Assembly: GCA_019843655.1 (NCBI GenBank)
Contig: JACDQD010000006.1
Span: 26,306,246 to 26,370,245 of the forward strand
Length of the DNA: 64,000 nucleotides
Source: Lethocerus indicus
Taxonomy: Eukaryota; Arthropoda; Insecta; Hemiptera; Belostomatidae
Reading direction: 5' to 3'
Below the pieces are notes generated by a model that had not been told where the DNA came from, searched no databases, and saw only the letters and a list, made by a program, of their open reading frames with translations. Positions 50,211 to 61,180 of this stretch are shown piece after piece. Each line of letters begins with the position of its first letter. The stretch's first letter is position 1. Position numbers and translations under genes: made by a program.

Positions 50211-51170
50211 TATTTTAAAACATTTATATGCGATAACACATAAGATGTTTTACATTCCAGTAACAATGCCTCAATAACTACATTTTGTGGTCCCCTAGAT
50301 GTCTATAACGAAGTGCCTAGAGATTAAATTAACGAAATTACCGAGGCAAAATAAACGCGTAACAAAATTGGAAGGATTCACACGCTCAGACACATGCGGT
50401 AAAATAAGAATCTTTAATTAGTCGACTAGGTGTAATGATTCAAAGTCCTGAAAAGGGAGGGGGGGGTCGTCGTCGTTTCCCCGCGGAGGGTAGAACAATG
50501 GCCGGGAATGGGGGTGAGGTTGGAGTGACAAAGAGGCTTGCTTCGTCAACCCCCTACCCCTACAGGTCCCACTTATAGTCATTCAACCCCCTCAGGGGGT
50601 CCCGATTCTTCTTTCGAAACACATTTTAAAAACGCGCCCCCCCCCCACTTTCTAATAGCCTTTAATATCCTGTCCCGGCCAAATAACCATTCCACAGCTT
50701 TACGACAATACCGAATAACTTTGCAAATCGTTAATTTTTATCCTCGGCTGTGACATTGGGGCACTTATCCTGATTGTGCATAACCCTCATGCTATAATTA
50801 TAACGAAAACATAATTATTTTCTGTTTTCTGTTCCCTTTCGACTAATTGTTCCTGAGCCTATACCTATATGTTTAGGTCGCCATTGGGTATATCCACCGT
50901 CATTCCTTTGATTGTGTTCCATTAAGAACATTTAATTCCCTATATCGAACCGAAGGAAAAAATCGCTTAACCAAAGATTTATTTCCTCACGAATATTTGC
51001 AACAAAAAAATACAGTACTTAAAAATGTGAACATTGAAGTATTAAAATATGGCTTTATGTAGAAACTCTGTTAATTTCTGTTTATAAAATTCGACTTTTT
51101 AACTAGAACAAAATGGCAGGAGAAAGAAAAAAAATAAATTCCGTCGATTTCGTGAGTTTCTGTCTGTGAG
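50211..51170. other. Intergenic DNA
   Basis: AT-rich with a G/C-run patch at 50.45-50.65 kb. No gene recognised. Confidence 0.5.
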
Positions 51171-51797
51171 TTAAGTACATTTCCGCACCACACTCAGGGG
51201 GCGCTAGTTTATCGGTGCAAGTGGACCCAACGAACTTTAGTTAAGTACATTTCCGCACCACCCTCAGGGGGCGCTAGTTTATCGGTGCAAGTGGACCCAA
51301 CGAACTTTAGTTAAGTACATTTCCGCACCACCCTCAGGGGGCGCTAGTTTATCGGTGCAAGTGGACCCAACGAACTTTAGTTAAGTACATTTCCGCACCA
51401 CCCTCAGGGGGCGCTAGTTTATCGGTGCAAGTGGACCCAACGAACTTTAGTTAAGTACATTTCCGCACCACCCTCAGGGGGCGCTAGTTTATCGGTGCAA
51501 GTGGACCCAACGAACTTTAGTTAAGTACATTTCCGCACCACCCTCAGGGGGCGCTAGTTTATCGGTGCAAGTGGACCCAACGAACTTTAGTTAAGTACAT
51601 TTCCGCACCACCCTCAGGGGGCGCTAGTTTATCGGTGCAAGTGGACCCAACGAACTTTAGTTAAGTACATTTCCGCACCACCCTGAGGGGGTCGCTAGTT
51701 TACCGGTGCAAGTGGACCAACGAACTTTAGTTGAGTACATTTCCGCACCACACTCAGGGGAGCGCTAGTTTATCGGTGCGAGTACACCCAACGAACT
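51171..51797. repeat. 70-bp tandem array, 9 units, CTCF-like core in each
   Basis: The unit start TTAAGTACAT occurs at 51171, 51241, 51311, 51381, 51451, 51521, 51591 and 51661, with TTGAGTACAT at 51731: an exact 70-base period. The first seven units are almost identical and the last two carry substitutions and small indels. Each contains CACCCTCAGGGGGCGCTAGT or a near variant. Confidence 0.97.
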
Positions 51798-51885
51798 AAA
51801 AATACGATAATTTAAGCGTATATGAACGCAGAATACAAAATATATGAACAGACCACAAAAAATGTATTCTGAACTAAAAAATAAA

Positions 51886-51991
51886 TACCGTGGTTTTCGT
51901 TTGGTCTAGGGAAAGACGTGGACGAGCGAGAGGAGACAGAAATACACCAAATCTACGGTATTCCAACCCCTCTCAGACCACAAAACAGGTA
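51886..51991. mobile_element. Miniature element family, copy 7 (partial)
   Basis: Contains TTTGGTCTAGGGAAAGACG, GCGAGAGGAGACAGAAATAC and the outer end CTACGGTATTCCAACCCC then CTCAGACCACAAAACAGGTA. The left arm is short and eroded. It starts about 90 bases after the 70-bp array. Confidence 0.75.
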
Positions 51992-53849
51992 TTTTAAACT
52001 AAAAAATAAATATTTATGCCCTAATAACTGCTATTTATTGTTCATGAGTTCTCCATGAGCCCATGGGGGGTCGTAGCAACAATGAGGGGTCGTATGCGTT
52101 TTTTTCTATATTGTCATTGTTCAAGCGCGTCAAGTCCTTTCACTTGTGTTACGAGTCCACTTATGTGGTCCACTTATTAATCTTCTCACTTGCATTTCTA
52201 TTCATTGCTGTAAAACTCAATAAGTTGATCGGATTTTGTTGTTCGATTCATTCTCTCGCAATTAAAATTAACACTAATTCGATAATATACCTTACTATAT
52301 TTCTATATACTATTCTAGGTACGATTATGATACAAAATTGGGTACATCCTAATACTTATAATTGATCTAAGTTTCCTGGATTGTAATTCATGAAAAAAGT
52401 AATACTCGCGTTTCTCTTCTTCCACCCAAGTCCTAATTTTTTCACGGCGGGCTTAAGACTTAAAATTGATTAAAAAATGTGCTTTTTTCCTTCAGGCTCA
52501 CTTAAGAAGGGAGAGAATTGTATTATCTACGACAGTATAACAATATACTATAACTATAACAATATCTGTCTAGGTACACGGAAGTGCCGGCATCGGATGT
52601 AAGAATAGTGCGCTTCCAGTCTTATTGATACAAAGAGAAAGGACGGAGATAGATAGAGATAGAGGAGTGGAGAAAGAGTCGAGGGAGAATGAAAGAGACG
52701 GAGGGAGGGAGGAGAGAGAGAGAGAGTGAGAGAGCGAGACAAGTGAATAATTAAAGAAATTGGTAGGAAGCGAGTCGGCACTAAAAGGGTACTGTGGACC
52801 CCCCGGCGGTGGAGCGGGGGGCGGGGGGGGCAGTCTGAATATTAAATGGGCGCATTTCTTGTGCTTAATTGATCTTTCTTTGAGACCCCACTACCACCCT
52901 CCTTCCATCACCCTCTTTCTCGCTCTCTCTCTCTCTCACTCTCAACGTTCAACCGATATCTCCTTCTCTCTCGCTCCCGCCCCCGCGGCCCTCTTCTTGT
53001 TTTCTTTCTTCATTTCTTTCGTCTCTCCCTTCCGCCGCGGCGTCAATAAGAGATATTTCCCTCGCCCCGTCGATCCACGCCCCCCCCCACCTAACCCGGG
53101 CAATGATTCTTTTTTTTCCTACCCCGCCGGAGAAAAAGGGTTGGAGAGTGAAGGGGGAGTAGGAGGAGGAGGAGGAGGGGATGGAGTGGGACAAAAAATA
53201 GGGGGGGGAGGCTGAAGAAGGAGTGGCGGGTGTTGGGGGAGGGTGAAGCAATGATGGCCGAAGCAATTAAAAGTCTTAAAAAGAAAATTGAGTCCCCCAA
53301 CCCGCTTTCCCCCCAACGACCCTTTCAGTTTCCACCCCCTTCCACCCCACCCCCACTCTTCTTGCTTCGAGCCTCGGGGCAGTTTTTTAATCATGGCAGA
53401 ACAGCGCACCGTCCACGATGATACTCCGTTCTCTTTTTCCAGAAAAACCACCCTCCCTCCCTCCATCCCTCCTTCCCTCCCGCCATCCCAGGAGTCCTTA
53501 GTTTGTTCAATAACTCTGCCGCCCTAAAAAGAAACGACTTCTTTCTCGAAAATTTCGGTCGATTATAACCGACTAAATGCCGGCTGTACGTATAACCATC
53601 GAGTTACTTCCAACCTAATTAAACGGTGAAAAAGAAAACGCCCATAAAACAATATAAAACGTCTCGGATATGAAAAGTGACACACATCACTGCGACTAGA
53701 GAATTACAGTTATATACTTCCTAGGTTCATTCTACTAATTATACCGTAACTATTATTGGCCATTTAAAATTAACCTTTGAGTTAAGCTATTTGATATAAC
53801 GAATATTTGACATATTTATTTAGTTAATAACTTGACAATTGATAAAAAC
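51992..53849. other. Intergenic DNA
   Basis: AT-rich to 52.6 kb, then a 900-base patch (52.6-53.5 kb) of alternating long purine and pyrimidine tracts. Many overlapping proline/serine-rich frames arise from the composition. No gene recognised. Confidence 0.5.
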
Positions 53850-54071
53850 ATGATTCGAGGCTGTTTTGTGTTATACAGTTTACTCTTATTTTATATCAGT
53901 ATTACGCAAAACAATGATAGAAGAACAATGCTAGATTCACATGAATACTGCTATGTAACTAAAGAAATTATATGGACGATATTGTGTGGGAATATGAATG
54001 ACAGTGTATATATGAATTTCATGACGGACAAAGCCTGTCATTATTGTAGGTGGAACGTGCAGAAACAATGA
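53850..54071 (+). CDS. Small ORF, possible secreted Cys-containing peptide (73 codons)
   Basis: An ATG with A at -3 opens 73 codons. Residues 1-20 look like a signal peptide: an arginine near the start, a hydrophobic core (CFVLYSLLLFYISI), then ITQ as a possible cleavage site. The remaining 53 residues contain four cysteines, the last two in ACHYCRW. I recognise no family. The region is AT-rich, no spliced partner or nearby AATAAA is evident, and the frame could be chance. A GT within TGTAGGTGGAAC near the end could be a weak donor, so this might also be a first exon. Confidence 0.2.
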   Translation: MIRGCFVLYSLLLFYISITQNNDRRTMLDSHEYCYVTKEIIWTILCGNMNDSVYMNFMTDKACHYCRWNVQKQ

Positions 54072-54437
54072 CTAAAAATTTAGAAATGATTGATAATTAA
54101 ATTGTTATTTTAGAATTAATAATAACTCGCGACGATTCCTCGATCATTCATGCTCTTGTGAAATTTTTCGGTCCGAATATGGAGTTATTTTGATTTCATA
54201 TTTAATTGAAATAGGTTTCACCCGAGAATCGAATGCATTATTAGGGCGGCATGATTTCTAAACAGGTATAACTCTAAAAGTTGTAAAACCGGGGGTTGTG
54301 TAACTAAGTCAGGAGGGAGGAAGGGCTCCACCAACCCCTCTACACCTTAATTGGTAGTCTCCTTTTAAATGCTCACAACGGCCGGCGCGGGGGCCTTTCA
54401 TCGAAAAACTCAACTTTTCTTTACCGCGTGGAGCTTT

Positions 54438-54488
<51 letters not shown>

Positions 54489-55391
54489 CGGTGTATTCAG
54501 CTAAGAAACCGTCCCATTCAACGTTCTTTCGGTCCGTGAAAGAACCTTTCCCGGCCGGAATATCGACTTCAAACAACCAATTTGATACGCATGTATCCAA
54601 ATGAAAGAACACTATACATATATTTTAAATGTTATGCGCTCACATACCGTCAATCACGATAAATATCATGGCGATGTTCTCGTGCTCCTTAGTATACTTC
54701 TGTGTTATTATGCAGTGATTTAACATAAGTTCCCTGTAATTTACTCTGTTTTTAACTGAAAAATGGAATTTTTGCTGAATTATGTCGAGGGAATTTTTTC
54801 CAGTTTATTATAACCCAAGTTTTTCGGGGAATTCGGATATTTGACCCTCTGTATACGATGAATGTATAGGCATTATTTCTGGACGATTGACGTTATTGGC
54901 ACCGATTAGGCGACCAACCCTAAATAGTGGAGCGCATCGGGGCGAGGTGCCGGTGCAAAGCCCGAATATTGCGGGGGTTGAGGAGTAATAACGCCGTTAA
55001 TGATATGTTGATGCGATGAACCGGTGAGTCGGTCTGGCGTAAACGCGTGGCCATATTCACAGGTTTAGGTTTACAACTTGCAAAGCCACCTCCGTCAGGG
55101 CGTATAAGGCGAAAAGTCAGCGATCGAATATAATTTGAAATTTCTAGTACCGAGTGAAAGCCGCAATATATTTAATACCTGAAACTCAACAACCCAGACG
55201 GTTCAATATAGGGATATCGTAGATTTCGACACGAACAATATGACGATAATACTGGTTTTGTTTTGCTACTAAATGTTTTATAGAGTTACAAGTCATAACA
55301 TAGTTCGAAGACATATCGGCGAAATCCGTAATAACTTAGTTTCCAAGCCAATAGATATAAAAATGTTTTTTTCTATAGGAAGAAGCGGTTA
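54072..55391. other. Intergenic DNA
   Basis: Nothing recognised apart from a CT microsatellite at 54444-54486. Confidence 0.5.
54444..54486. repeat. (CT)n microsatellite
   Basis: About 21 CT dinucleotides without interruption. Confidence 0.97.
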
Positions 55392-55935
55392 CGTGGAATC
55401 CCCATACCCGAATCAAAAGAAGCGACTTAAACCACAAATTTGGGCTTCTAAGACCATTACTAAAACGGACATCAAAATTGACCTTAATATACAAAGCCAT
55501 ATTAAAACCGACATCGAAATACGGTATAGAACTATGGAGTTTCGCCAAGACATCTAACAACGCTCGCATCCAGAGATTCCAATCGGAATTTCTCGGAACG
55601 TATGTTTCAAATCACACCATAATGACCTCAACATACCGACAGTCGACGAAGTCGCGATATCCCGGCTCCTTAAGTTCCAGCCCCGCCTTACTCCTCATCC
55701 TAATTTGCTCGTTAAGTCGCTCTCCTCTCTTACCCATCGCTTATCCCCGACACGGCGGCTTAAACGCCACTAGCCCAGAGATCACCTCGGACAGTAGTTA
55801 AATCGTGTCAAAAAGCGCCATCATCGGGCGGTTTCTTTATCGAGACAAACACGTGAACAATATACATGTATTTTATTGTAATTGTACTTTTAACTGTAAA
55901 GTTGATTGTGCAAAAATGAAAAAGTTAAAAAAAAA
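55392..55935 (+). mobile_element. Jockey-type LINE 3' fragment
   Basis: Same family and start point as the copy at 30.8 kb (GTGGAATCCCCATACCCGA). It holds the LKPTSKYGIELW block and ACAGTCGACGAAGTCGC, and ends with TTGATTGTGCAAAAATGAAA and an A-rich tail. Small deletions and frameshifts break the frame, so it is an old, dead copy. Confidence 0.85.
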
Positions 55936-56046
55936 GAAGAAGCGGAGTAAAAATTGTCATTTTCCACTCGACGTAGTTTATGTATACTTGTATGTAACTT
56001 CCTTCTATGGGTGTAATTAATTAAAATATCGCTTTTTCTGTTGCAG

Positions 56047-56182
56047 ATCAGAAGGTGGTGCCTATGGACTTGACACAATACGACCGAGTAGACGAGCTGA
56101 AGAAGATTCAATATTCAAGATTCCTATAGATACATTCAAATATATTGAGTGCTACATTTTCAGTGAAAATATTCAACGTTAA
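56047..56182 (+). other. Possible 3'-terminal exon of an unknown gene
   Basis: A strong acceptor (CGCTTTTTCTGTTGCAG) is followed by two open frames. One gives DQKVVPMDLTQYDRVDELKK and stops at 56129. The other gives SEGGAYGLDTIRPSRRAEED and stops at 56182, one base before an AATAAA (56183-56188). I recognise neither peptide. Upstream lies a LINE fragment, so any preceding exon would be farther left. The acceptor and poly(A) signal could be coincidental. Confidence 0.2.
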
Positions 56183-56803
56183 AATAAATTTCCTCGGACA
56201 TTTTCCGCCGTGATAACCGAGCGGGACGATGCCAGGGGGCGGTCCTCCCCCTCAGAACCCCTCTAACCGGCGTCCTCTCCTCAATATGCAAATACCCATC
56301 CCCTGGGGGGGTCGCTCGCGAATCCCTCTTCATTTCTCATCGCCAAAAAAGTGGCCTCAAGTCAGCGCGGTAAGAGCCGCCTAGAAATAAGAAGGAGATC
56401 CGCAGAAGGCGGCGCGCTTCTCCCCCCTTCTTTTACCGCCCCCACTATTAATAATAAGTCCCTTGACGCCCCTCCCCCCCCACCACCCCGCGCGCTATTT
56501 ACTCGGCATGTACCGACAATTAAAGCGATTGCGCCTACCACCAACCCCTACCACCCTGCATTACGCCACTTCAAAACTCTTGGAATACTCTTCTTGACGC
56601 GGCCCCGCTCACCCTGTCCAATCCATCACCACCGTTTAGCCCGGGGGCGGTTAAACCCACCGACTGTGGGGGACGATTATCAATTTTCCGCCACGAGGGA
56701 TGAATCCGAAGGGGCGATTCTTTCGGGGCCCTCGGAATGATATTTCACGAATATTTAAAATCTGGCTCCGTACACCAGACGAATCAATTTCAATCCTCTT
56801 CCC
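56183..56803. other. Intergenic DNA, GC-rich patch
   Basis: A G/C-run patch (56.2-56.7 kb) whose 129-codon frame is proline- and arginine-rich and probably compositional. No gene recognised. Confidence 0.5.
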
Positions 56804-57305
56804 AAGACATACCACTATCGATATTTTTACCTTCGTTTATTTTCTGTCAGCCCTGAATTATACTTTACCGAATTCCTTCTTTTTTTAACCTTTTTTTATT
56901 TTGTACAATCAACATGAATGTTATAAGTACAAGTGCTGATTTTTTTTTCACATGTGATAAAAGGTACCACCCAAAGATGGCACTTTTCAGAAAAGAACAA
57001 TAATAGTCTAAGGATGGTACGAAGGATTTTTTACTGAAATCTCTGGATGCGAGCGATGTCGGATGTCTCGGTGGAACCTAGCATAGCTCTATACCGTATG
57101 TCCGTGTCGGTTTAAGTATCGCTTTATATGCTGCCAGTTCGTTACTTAAGGTCAATTTTGAGGTCCGTTTTAGTAATGGCCTTAAGAGTCCAAATTTTCT
57201 GTTTAAGTCTGTGTGTTCTTTTGAGTCGTTTGTCCAGGTGGTGCCCAAGATAGAGAATCTGCTGTTGGGTGGATCGAATTCCTACCGGTTGCTGATTATA
57301 TCCTA
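56804..57305 (-). mobile_element. Jockey-type LINE 3' fragment with internal deletion (minus strand)
   Basis: The minus-strand frame reaches further upstream than the other copies: ILYLGHHLDKRLKRTHRLKQ, then KIWTLKAITKTDLKIDLK. YLGxxLD is the conserved motif preceding the lysine-rich segment in Jockey-clade reverse transcriptases. It shares the CCATCCTTA-to-3'UTR deletion and the 3' extension ending near AAAATATCGA with 41600-42015. The frame stops where other copies read on. Confidence 0.85.
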
Positions 57306-57495
57306 CGCTAGACCAGTTTCGGCTTTTCGCAATCAATGCAGAGCACGATAAAATAAACACTAGACTTACAACTGTCTGTATAATAGACAGACACGAATAT
57401 GCGAAAAAGGAGTTCCGCGAGAATTTTGTACTCCACTTTTCTGTCTATCGTAATATTTTATGAACTTAGGCCAGACCGGTTTCGGCTTTTCGCTA
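57306..57495. repeat. Short direct repeat related to the miniature-element loop
   Basis: CTAGACCAGTTTCGGCTTTT at about 57308 recurs as CCAGACCGGTTTCGGCTTTT at about 57473. Both resemble the GACCGGTTTCGGCT loop of the palindromic element family. The arms themselves are missing. Confidence 0.5.
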
Positions 57496-58540
57496 TCATC
57501 ATTATTATTCCAGTAATCATACAGTGAGGTAAGTACACGTTAGTTGATGAGACATGCTGCGTTGGTGCATTTCGACGACAATATAGTTCTATCCACAGTA
57601 TTAAATTATTATAAGTAAAGTTTATTTTTAGTCATTAATATTATTATTTATTTATTTACTTCCCTCTGTATTACGTTACAGAATTTTAATTTTTATATTA
57701 TTTTATAGTCGAGTGAGAAACAAATTTCACTTATTCCCGAGCCCCATGTTGAGTGGGGACGGACGATTCCACAAGTGATCGCCGTACATAATATTTTCAT
57801 GCTGAATTGTACATATTATTACCGCCCCGGGGGATGAAAATTGATCCCCATTCCTCCCCAAAAAACACGGCTGTGATTGCAATTCGCTCGAACAGAGATA
57901 AGAATAAAAACGTTGAGTTTGGTTTACTTTAAAACCTCTGCGAGTAACACGAAACCGATGATGGAGGGTAAGAAGTACCAATTAGCATATTGGGGAAGGG
58001 ATCGTCAGTGGAGGGTCATTCTCCCTTCAGACAATGAAAGTACTTCTAATGCACCGGCTAAAAGAAGCAGCTTTTAACCATTTTTCTATCGTCAAATATA
58101 GCAGTGATTTGGACCATTTACGTCAACGAAATGAAAATTTAATTATACAAGACAACGAGGAAATTACTCTTTAAAATAACGCTACACTTACACTTGTTAT
58201 ATACTTGTTGTAATAAGTGGGTAAATTTTATTACTAAACATAGTGCAAATGCAATAGAAATAATTTGAAACTGGCAGACTTAACATTGGCCATACAGACG
58301 GTTTATTTTTATATCTTTACCACAATAAATGTGTAGTAAACGTGCCAACAGGATGCTTCATTTTAAACAATATAATGTTACTGCATTAACTAAAATTACA
58401 ATCGAAATACTTCCTCAACGTCCGCGACGTGTGGGGGCCACCCACTCCCCTTACAACGAACCTTAAACTAATTTATTTATTATATATTTTTTTCTATATT
58501 TTTCTGCTACTATTTAATATTCATTCGTAGGAATCGTTTT
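57496..58540. other. Intergenic DNA
   Basis: AT-rich. A 39-codon ATG frame at 57958-58077 (KKYQLAYWGRDRQWRVILPS) looks mildly protein-like but matches nothing I know. Confidence 0.45.
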
Positions 58541-58890
58541 CACAATTATTTACGAAGTTATTACTGAAGCGCGATAAAGCGAAAAATTAAAAATAATAAT
58601 CAGCACGGCGCTATGTGAGACTGACCCGCACGACGAACAGGTAACGCGGGTTTGCATACTCCAAGTGCCGTATTCAATTTTATTATATCCGCCCAAAGTA
58701 AGTATTGAATCAAACAGAAAATAAGGACCATTTTTCGAAAATGTGGAAATGTTATTCTCAAATGGACACGGAACATTTTAAAACTCATAGAAAAATTTAC
58801 ATTACCGTTCAGTTTAACAGCACTGCGCTCAATGAATGAATAAATGTCCATTGCTATACACGGCTGTAAATAAATTGTATTTTGCAAGAA
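58541..58890. repeat. Dispersed repeat A, copy 2
   Basis: Same-strand partner of 19030-19340, sharing the blocks AGCACGGCGCT, GACCCGCACGAC, GCGGGTTTGCA and GTGCCGTATTCAATTTTATT. It has about 15 extra bases near the start. Confidence 0.75.
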
Positions 58891-59570
58891 ATTATTTAAT
58901 TATTTTTCTCGAAGGCGTATTTTTGCATCCGGAATAATGCTATAAACAGAAGCGTTCTGAAATTAAAATAATCCGACCGTTACTCTGTCCCGAACCTTGG
59001 AGCAACACGTGGCAAATACGCAGACCCAGAGCGCTCGTTTTAAAACCGATTCTTAAGAAATAAATAATACTAAATTGCAGAATTACTTTATAAGAGGATT
59101 CTAAATAGTGTTTAGCGTCCGTCAGGTAAGCATAAAACATTTTTTTTACAAACCATCTTCCGTCACCCTTTTGTAAATGGTCACAATCCCCGAACCGAAT
59201 TTTCTTCATTATGTACTATTTTAATAAATGCATTTAAATAACCCTATGACATATGTTCATCCGAAACGTCATACACCTATTTCCGAAATAAGTAAAAAAC
59301 CAAAAATGAAGTAGATATGCATCATCAGTTCATTGATGCATATTAAAATGTACAAAAACATATGTATATGCATATAAGATACATTAGACACAGAAATAAT
59401 AAAGAACGGACATTTTCTAACGAGAAATTAACCGATTTTTGTACGTCAGGAGGGCAGAAGGAAATATACGTAAATTTTCAGATTAATTGAATCCAACAGA
59501 AGTTTCGGAAACGTCGAGAAATTAAAAACGGAATGAAATCGTTTCGTGGTCGGCCAGATTTCTAAATAGT
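58891..59570. other. Intergenic DNA
   Basis: AT-rich. No gene or repeat recognised. Confidence 0.5.
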
Positions 59571-59640
59571 CGCCTGAACTTTCGTGAAAGTACCAGCGCA
59601 CGGCATCTAGTGGCCGCGAATATTACTAACGGAGAGCGAG
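59571..59640. repeat. Dispersed repeat D, copy 1
   Basis: GTACCAGCGCACGGCATCTAG followed by TGGCCGCGAATATTACTAA. The string recurs in modified form at 60.2 and 60.7 kb. Confidence 0.7.
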
Positions 59641-60147
59641 CGCATTTGAATTAGCATGTTACGTAAAACATGTTCAACATCAACATGTTCATCAACATAT
59701 CAACAGATCAACTCTCGAATACTGTACGAGGAAAAACTACAAACAGTAAAGTAGTATTTAATGTAACAATTAAGTCATCGCAATGTCGCACTTTTGTGCA
59801 TAATTCACCTGGACTTATAACTAGAAAAACCTAATTACTTTGCATGTTCAATTGGTATGATTAGTTGGTAACGCTTAATGAAACTTGAGAAGAGAAAATT
59901 GAAATCAAATATAACAATTTATGGATCGTTTCATCGTTGGTTTGTTATGCGTCTATAGTCCACCTACTCTAGAAATTAAGCCATCCAGTACCCGGAAATA
60001 TAATAACAACGAAATTGTATATAACAATATATATACACATCATTTTTCTATATCTGGTCAGAAGTTTCCCGAAAGTACCCTCGGCAATGAAATATTAATA
60101 AATTTAAATCAAAACTGGATAAGAAAATTGTGTTACCCGGTTTGTAT

Positions 60148-60216
60148 TACGCGGGCGGAGTTATCCCCGTTTCGGAAAATACCAGCGCACGCCATCTAGC
60201 AGCCAGAAATGTTACT
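60148..60216. repeat. Dispersed repeat D, copy 2
   Basis: TATTACGCGGGCGGAGTTAT, then ATACCAGCGCACGCCATCTAG and CAGCCAGAAATGTTAC. It shares its left part with copy 3 and its right part with copy 1. Confidence 0.75.
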
Positions 60217-60647
60217 ACACGGAATACCAACTGAATTGTCTCTACACAATCATTTAATATCGATTTTTTCGCTTTAAGTACGGTAAGTATTAATTTTATT
60301 AATTTTTCCAGAAGGACAAATTTAAAATTAATATAACATATAGTTTAGAACGCATAAAACGTTAGTTTAGATATTTTTGTAATTGTTCTCACTAGTTTTA
60401 CTGTTTCTGAAAATAGGCACGTGCCGTTTTGAGTACGTTTAAAAATATTATTGACACCTGGGAGGGCTCCGTGGGGAAAGGGCAAGAACCCTGCTACTGG
60501 AGCTCGCCCGGGTGGTTTCCAAACACAGGAAAAAATACGAGAATAGCAGGCTAACAGAGGTTCTTTCCATGGTATTTAGAGGTTTAGTGATTCAAATATA
60601 TTACTGTTCGTAATTCGAAATCAATTTAAAGTTAAGTCAAGCTTTTG

Positions 60648-60760
60648 TATTACGCGCCCCCGTTTCCGCCGATCGGAGAAAGTACAAGCGGGCGACATCT
60701 AGTAGCGAGAAGGTGTAATAAAGGTAGCCGGATCAAGCGCCATCTAGGGGCGGTTCTCTG
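60648..60760. repeat. Dispersed repeat D, copy 3, with extra CGCCATCTAG motif
   Basis: TATTACGCGCCCCCGTTTCC, then AGTACAAGCGGGCGACATCTAG with TAGCGAGAAGG. About 50 bases later comes AAGCGCCATCTAGGGGCGG, whose reverse strand (CCCCTAGATGGCGC) is close to the CTCF core. Confidence 0.7.
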
Positions 60761-61146
60761 TGGGCAGACGGGGGAGCCGGAGAGAGAGAGATCTGGCGGT
60801 GGCCGGCTCTACTTCCGGCCGGGCGAATCAATAACGCGCCGCCCCCCAGCGGGCAGACAGAGGGCGAGGCTGGCGCCATCTCTCGAGTTGATTGCCAACT
60901 CCGGGTTAAGACCGGCAATTACCCCCTTAATGCAAATTAACCAATGGCAGCCGAGCTCATTTACATATTGTTTTTAGCGCCCGCCCCTGTAACCCCGCCA
61001 AAACCTACCCCTGGCGGGCACCTCGTGGCCGCCCCGTACCGCCAACACGGCCAGCCCCTCAGCCCTCAGATTTTTTTTCTATTTACACCACCTTTACGCC
61101 TCCCCCTTATTTATCGATTTTACTCTTTTTTTGTTACGTACGTTCG

Positions 61147-61180
<34 letters not shown>

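Noticed and set aside
57958..58077. 39-codon frame KKYQLAYWGRDRQWRVILPS
   Set aside because: Too short, no recognised family, no clear acceptor or signal peptide.
60645..60977. 110-codon arginine-rich frame
   Set aside because: It begins inside repeat D and its composition follows the GC-rich DNA.
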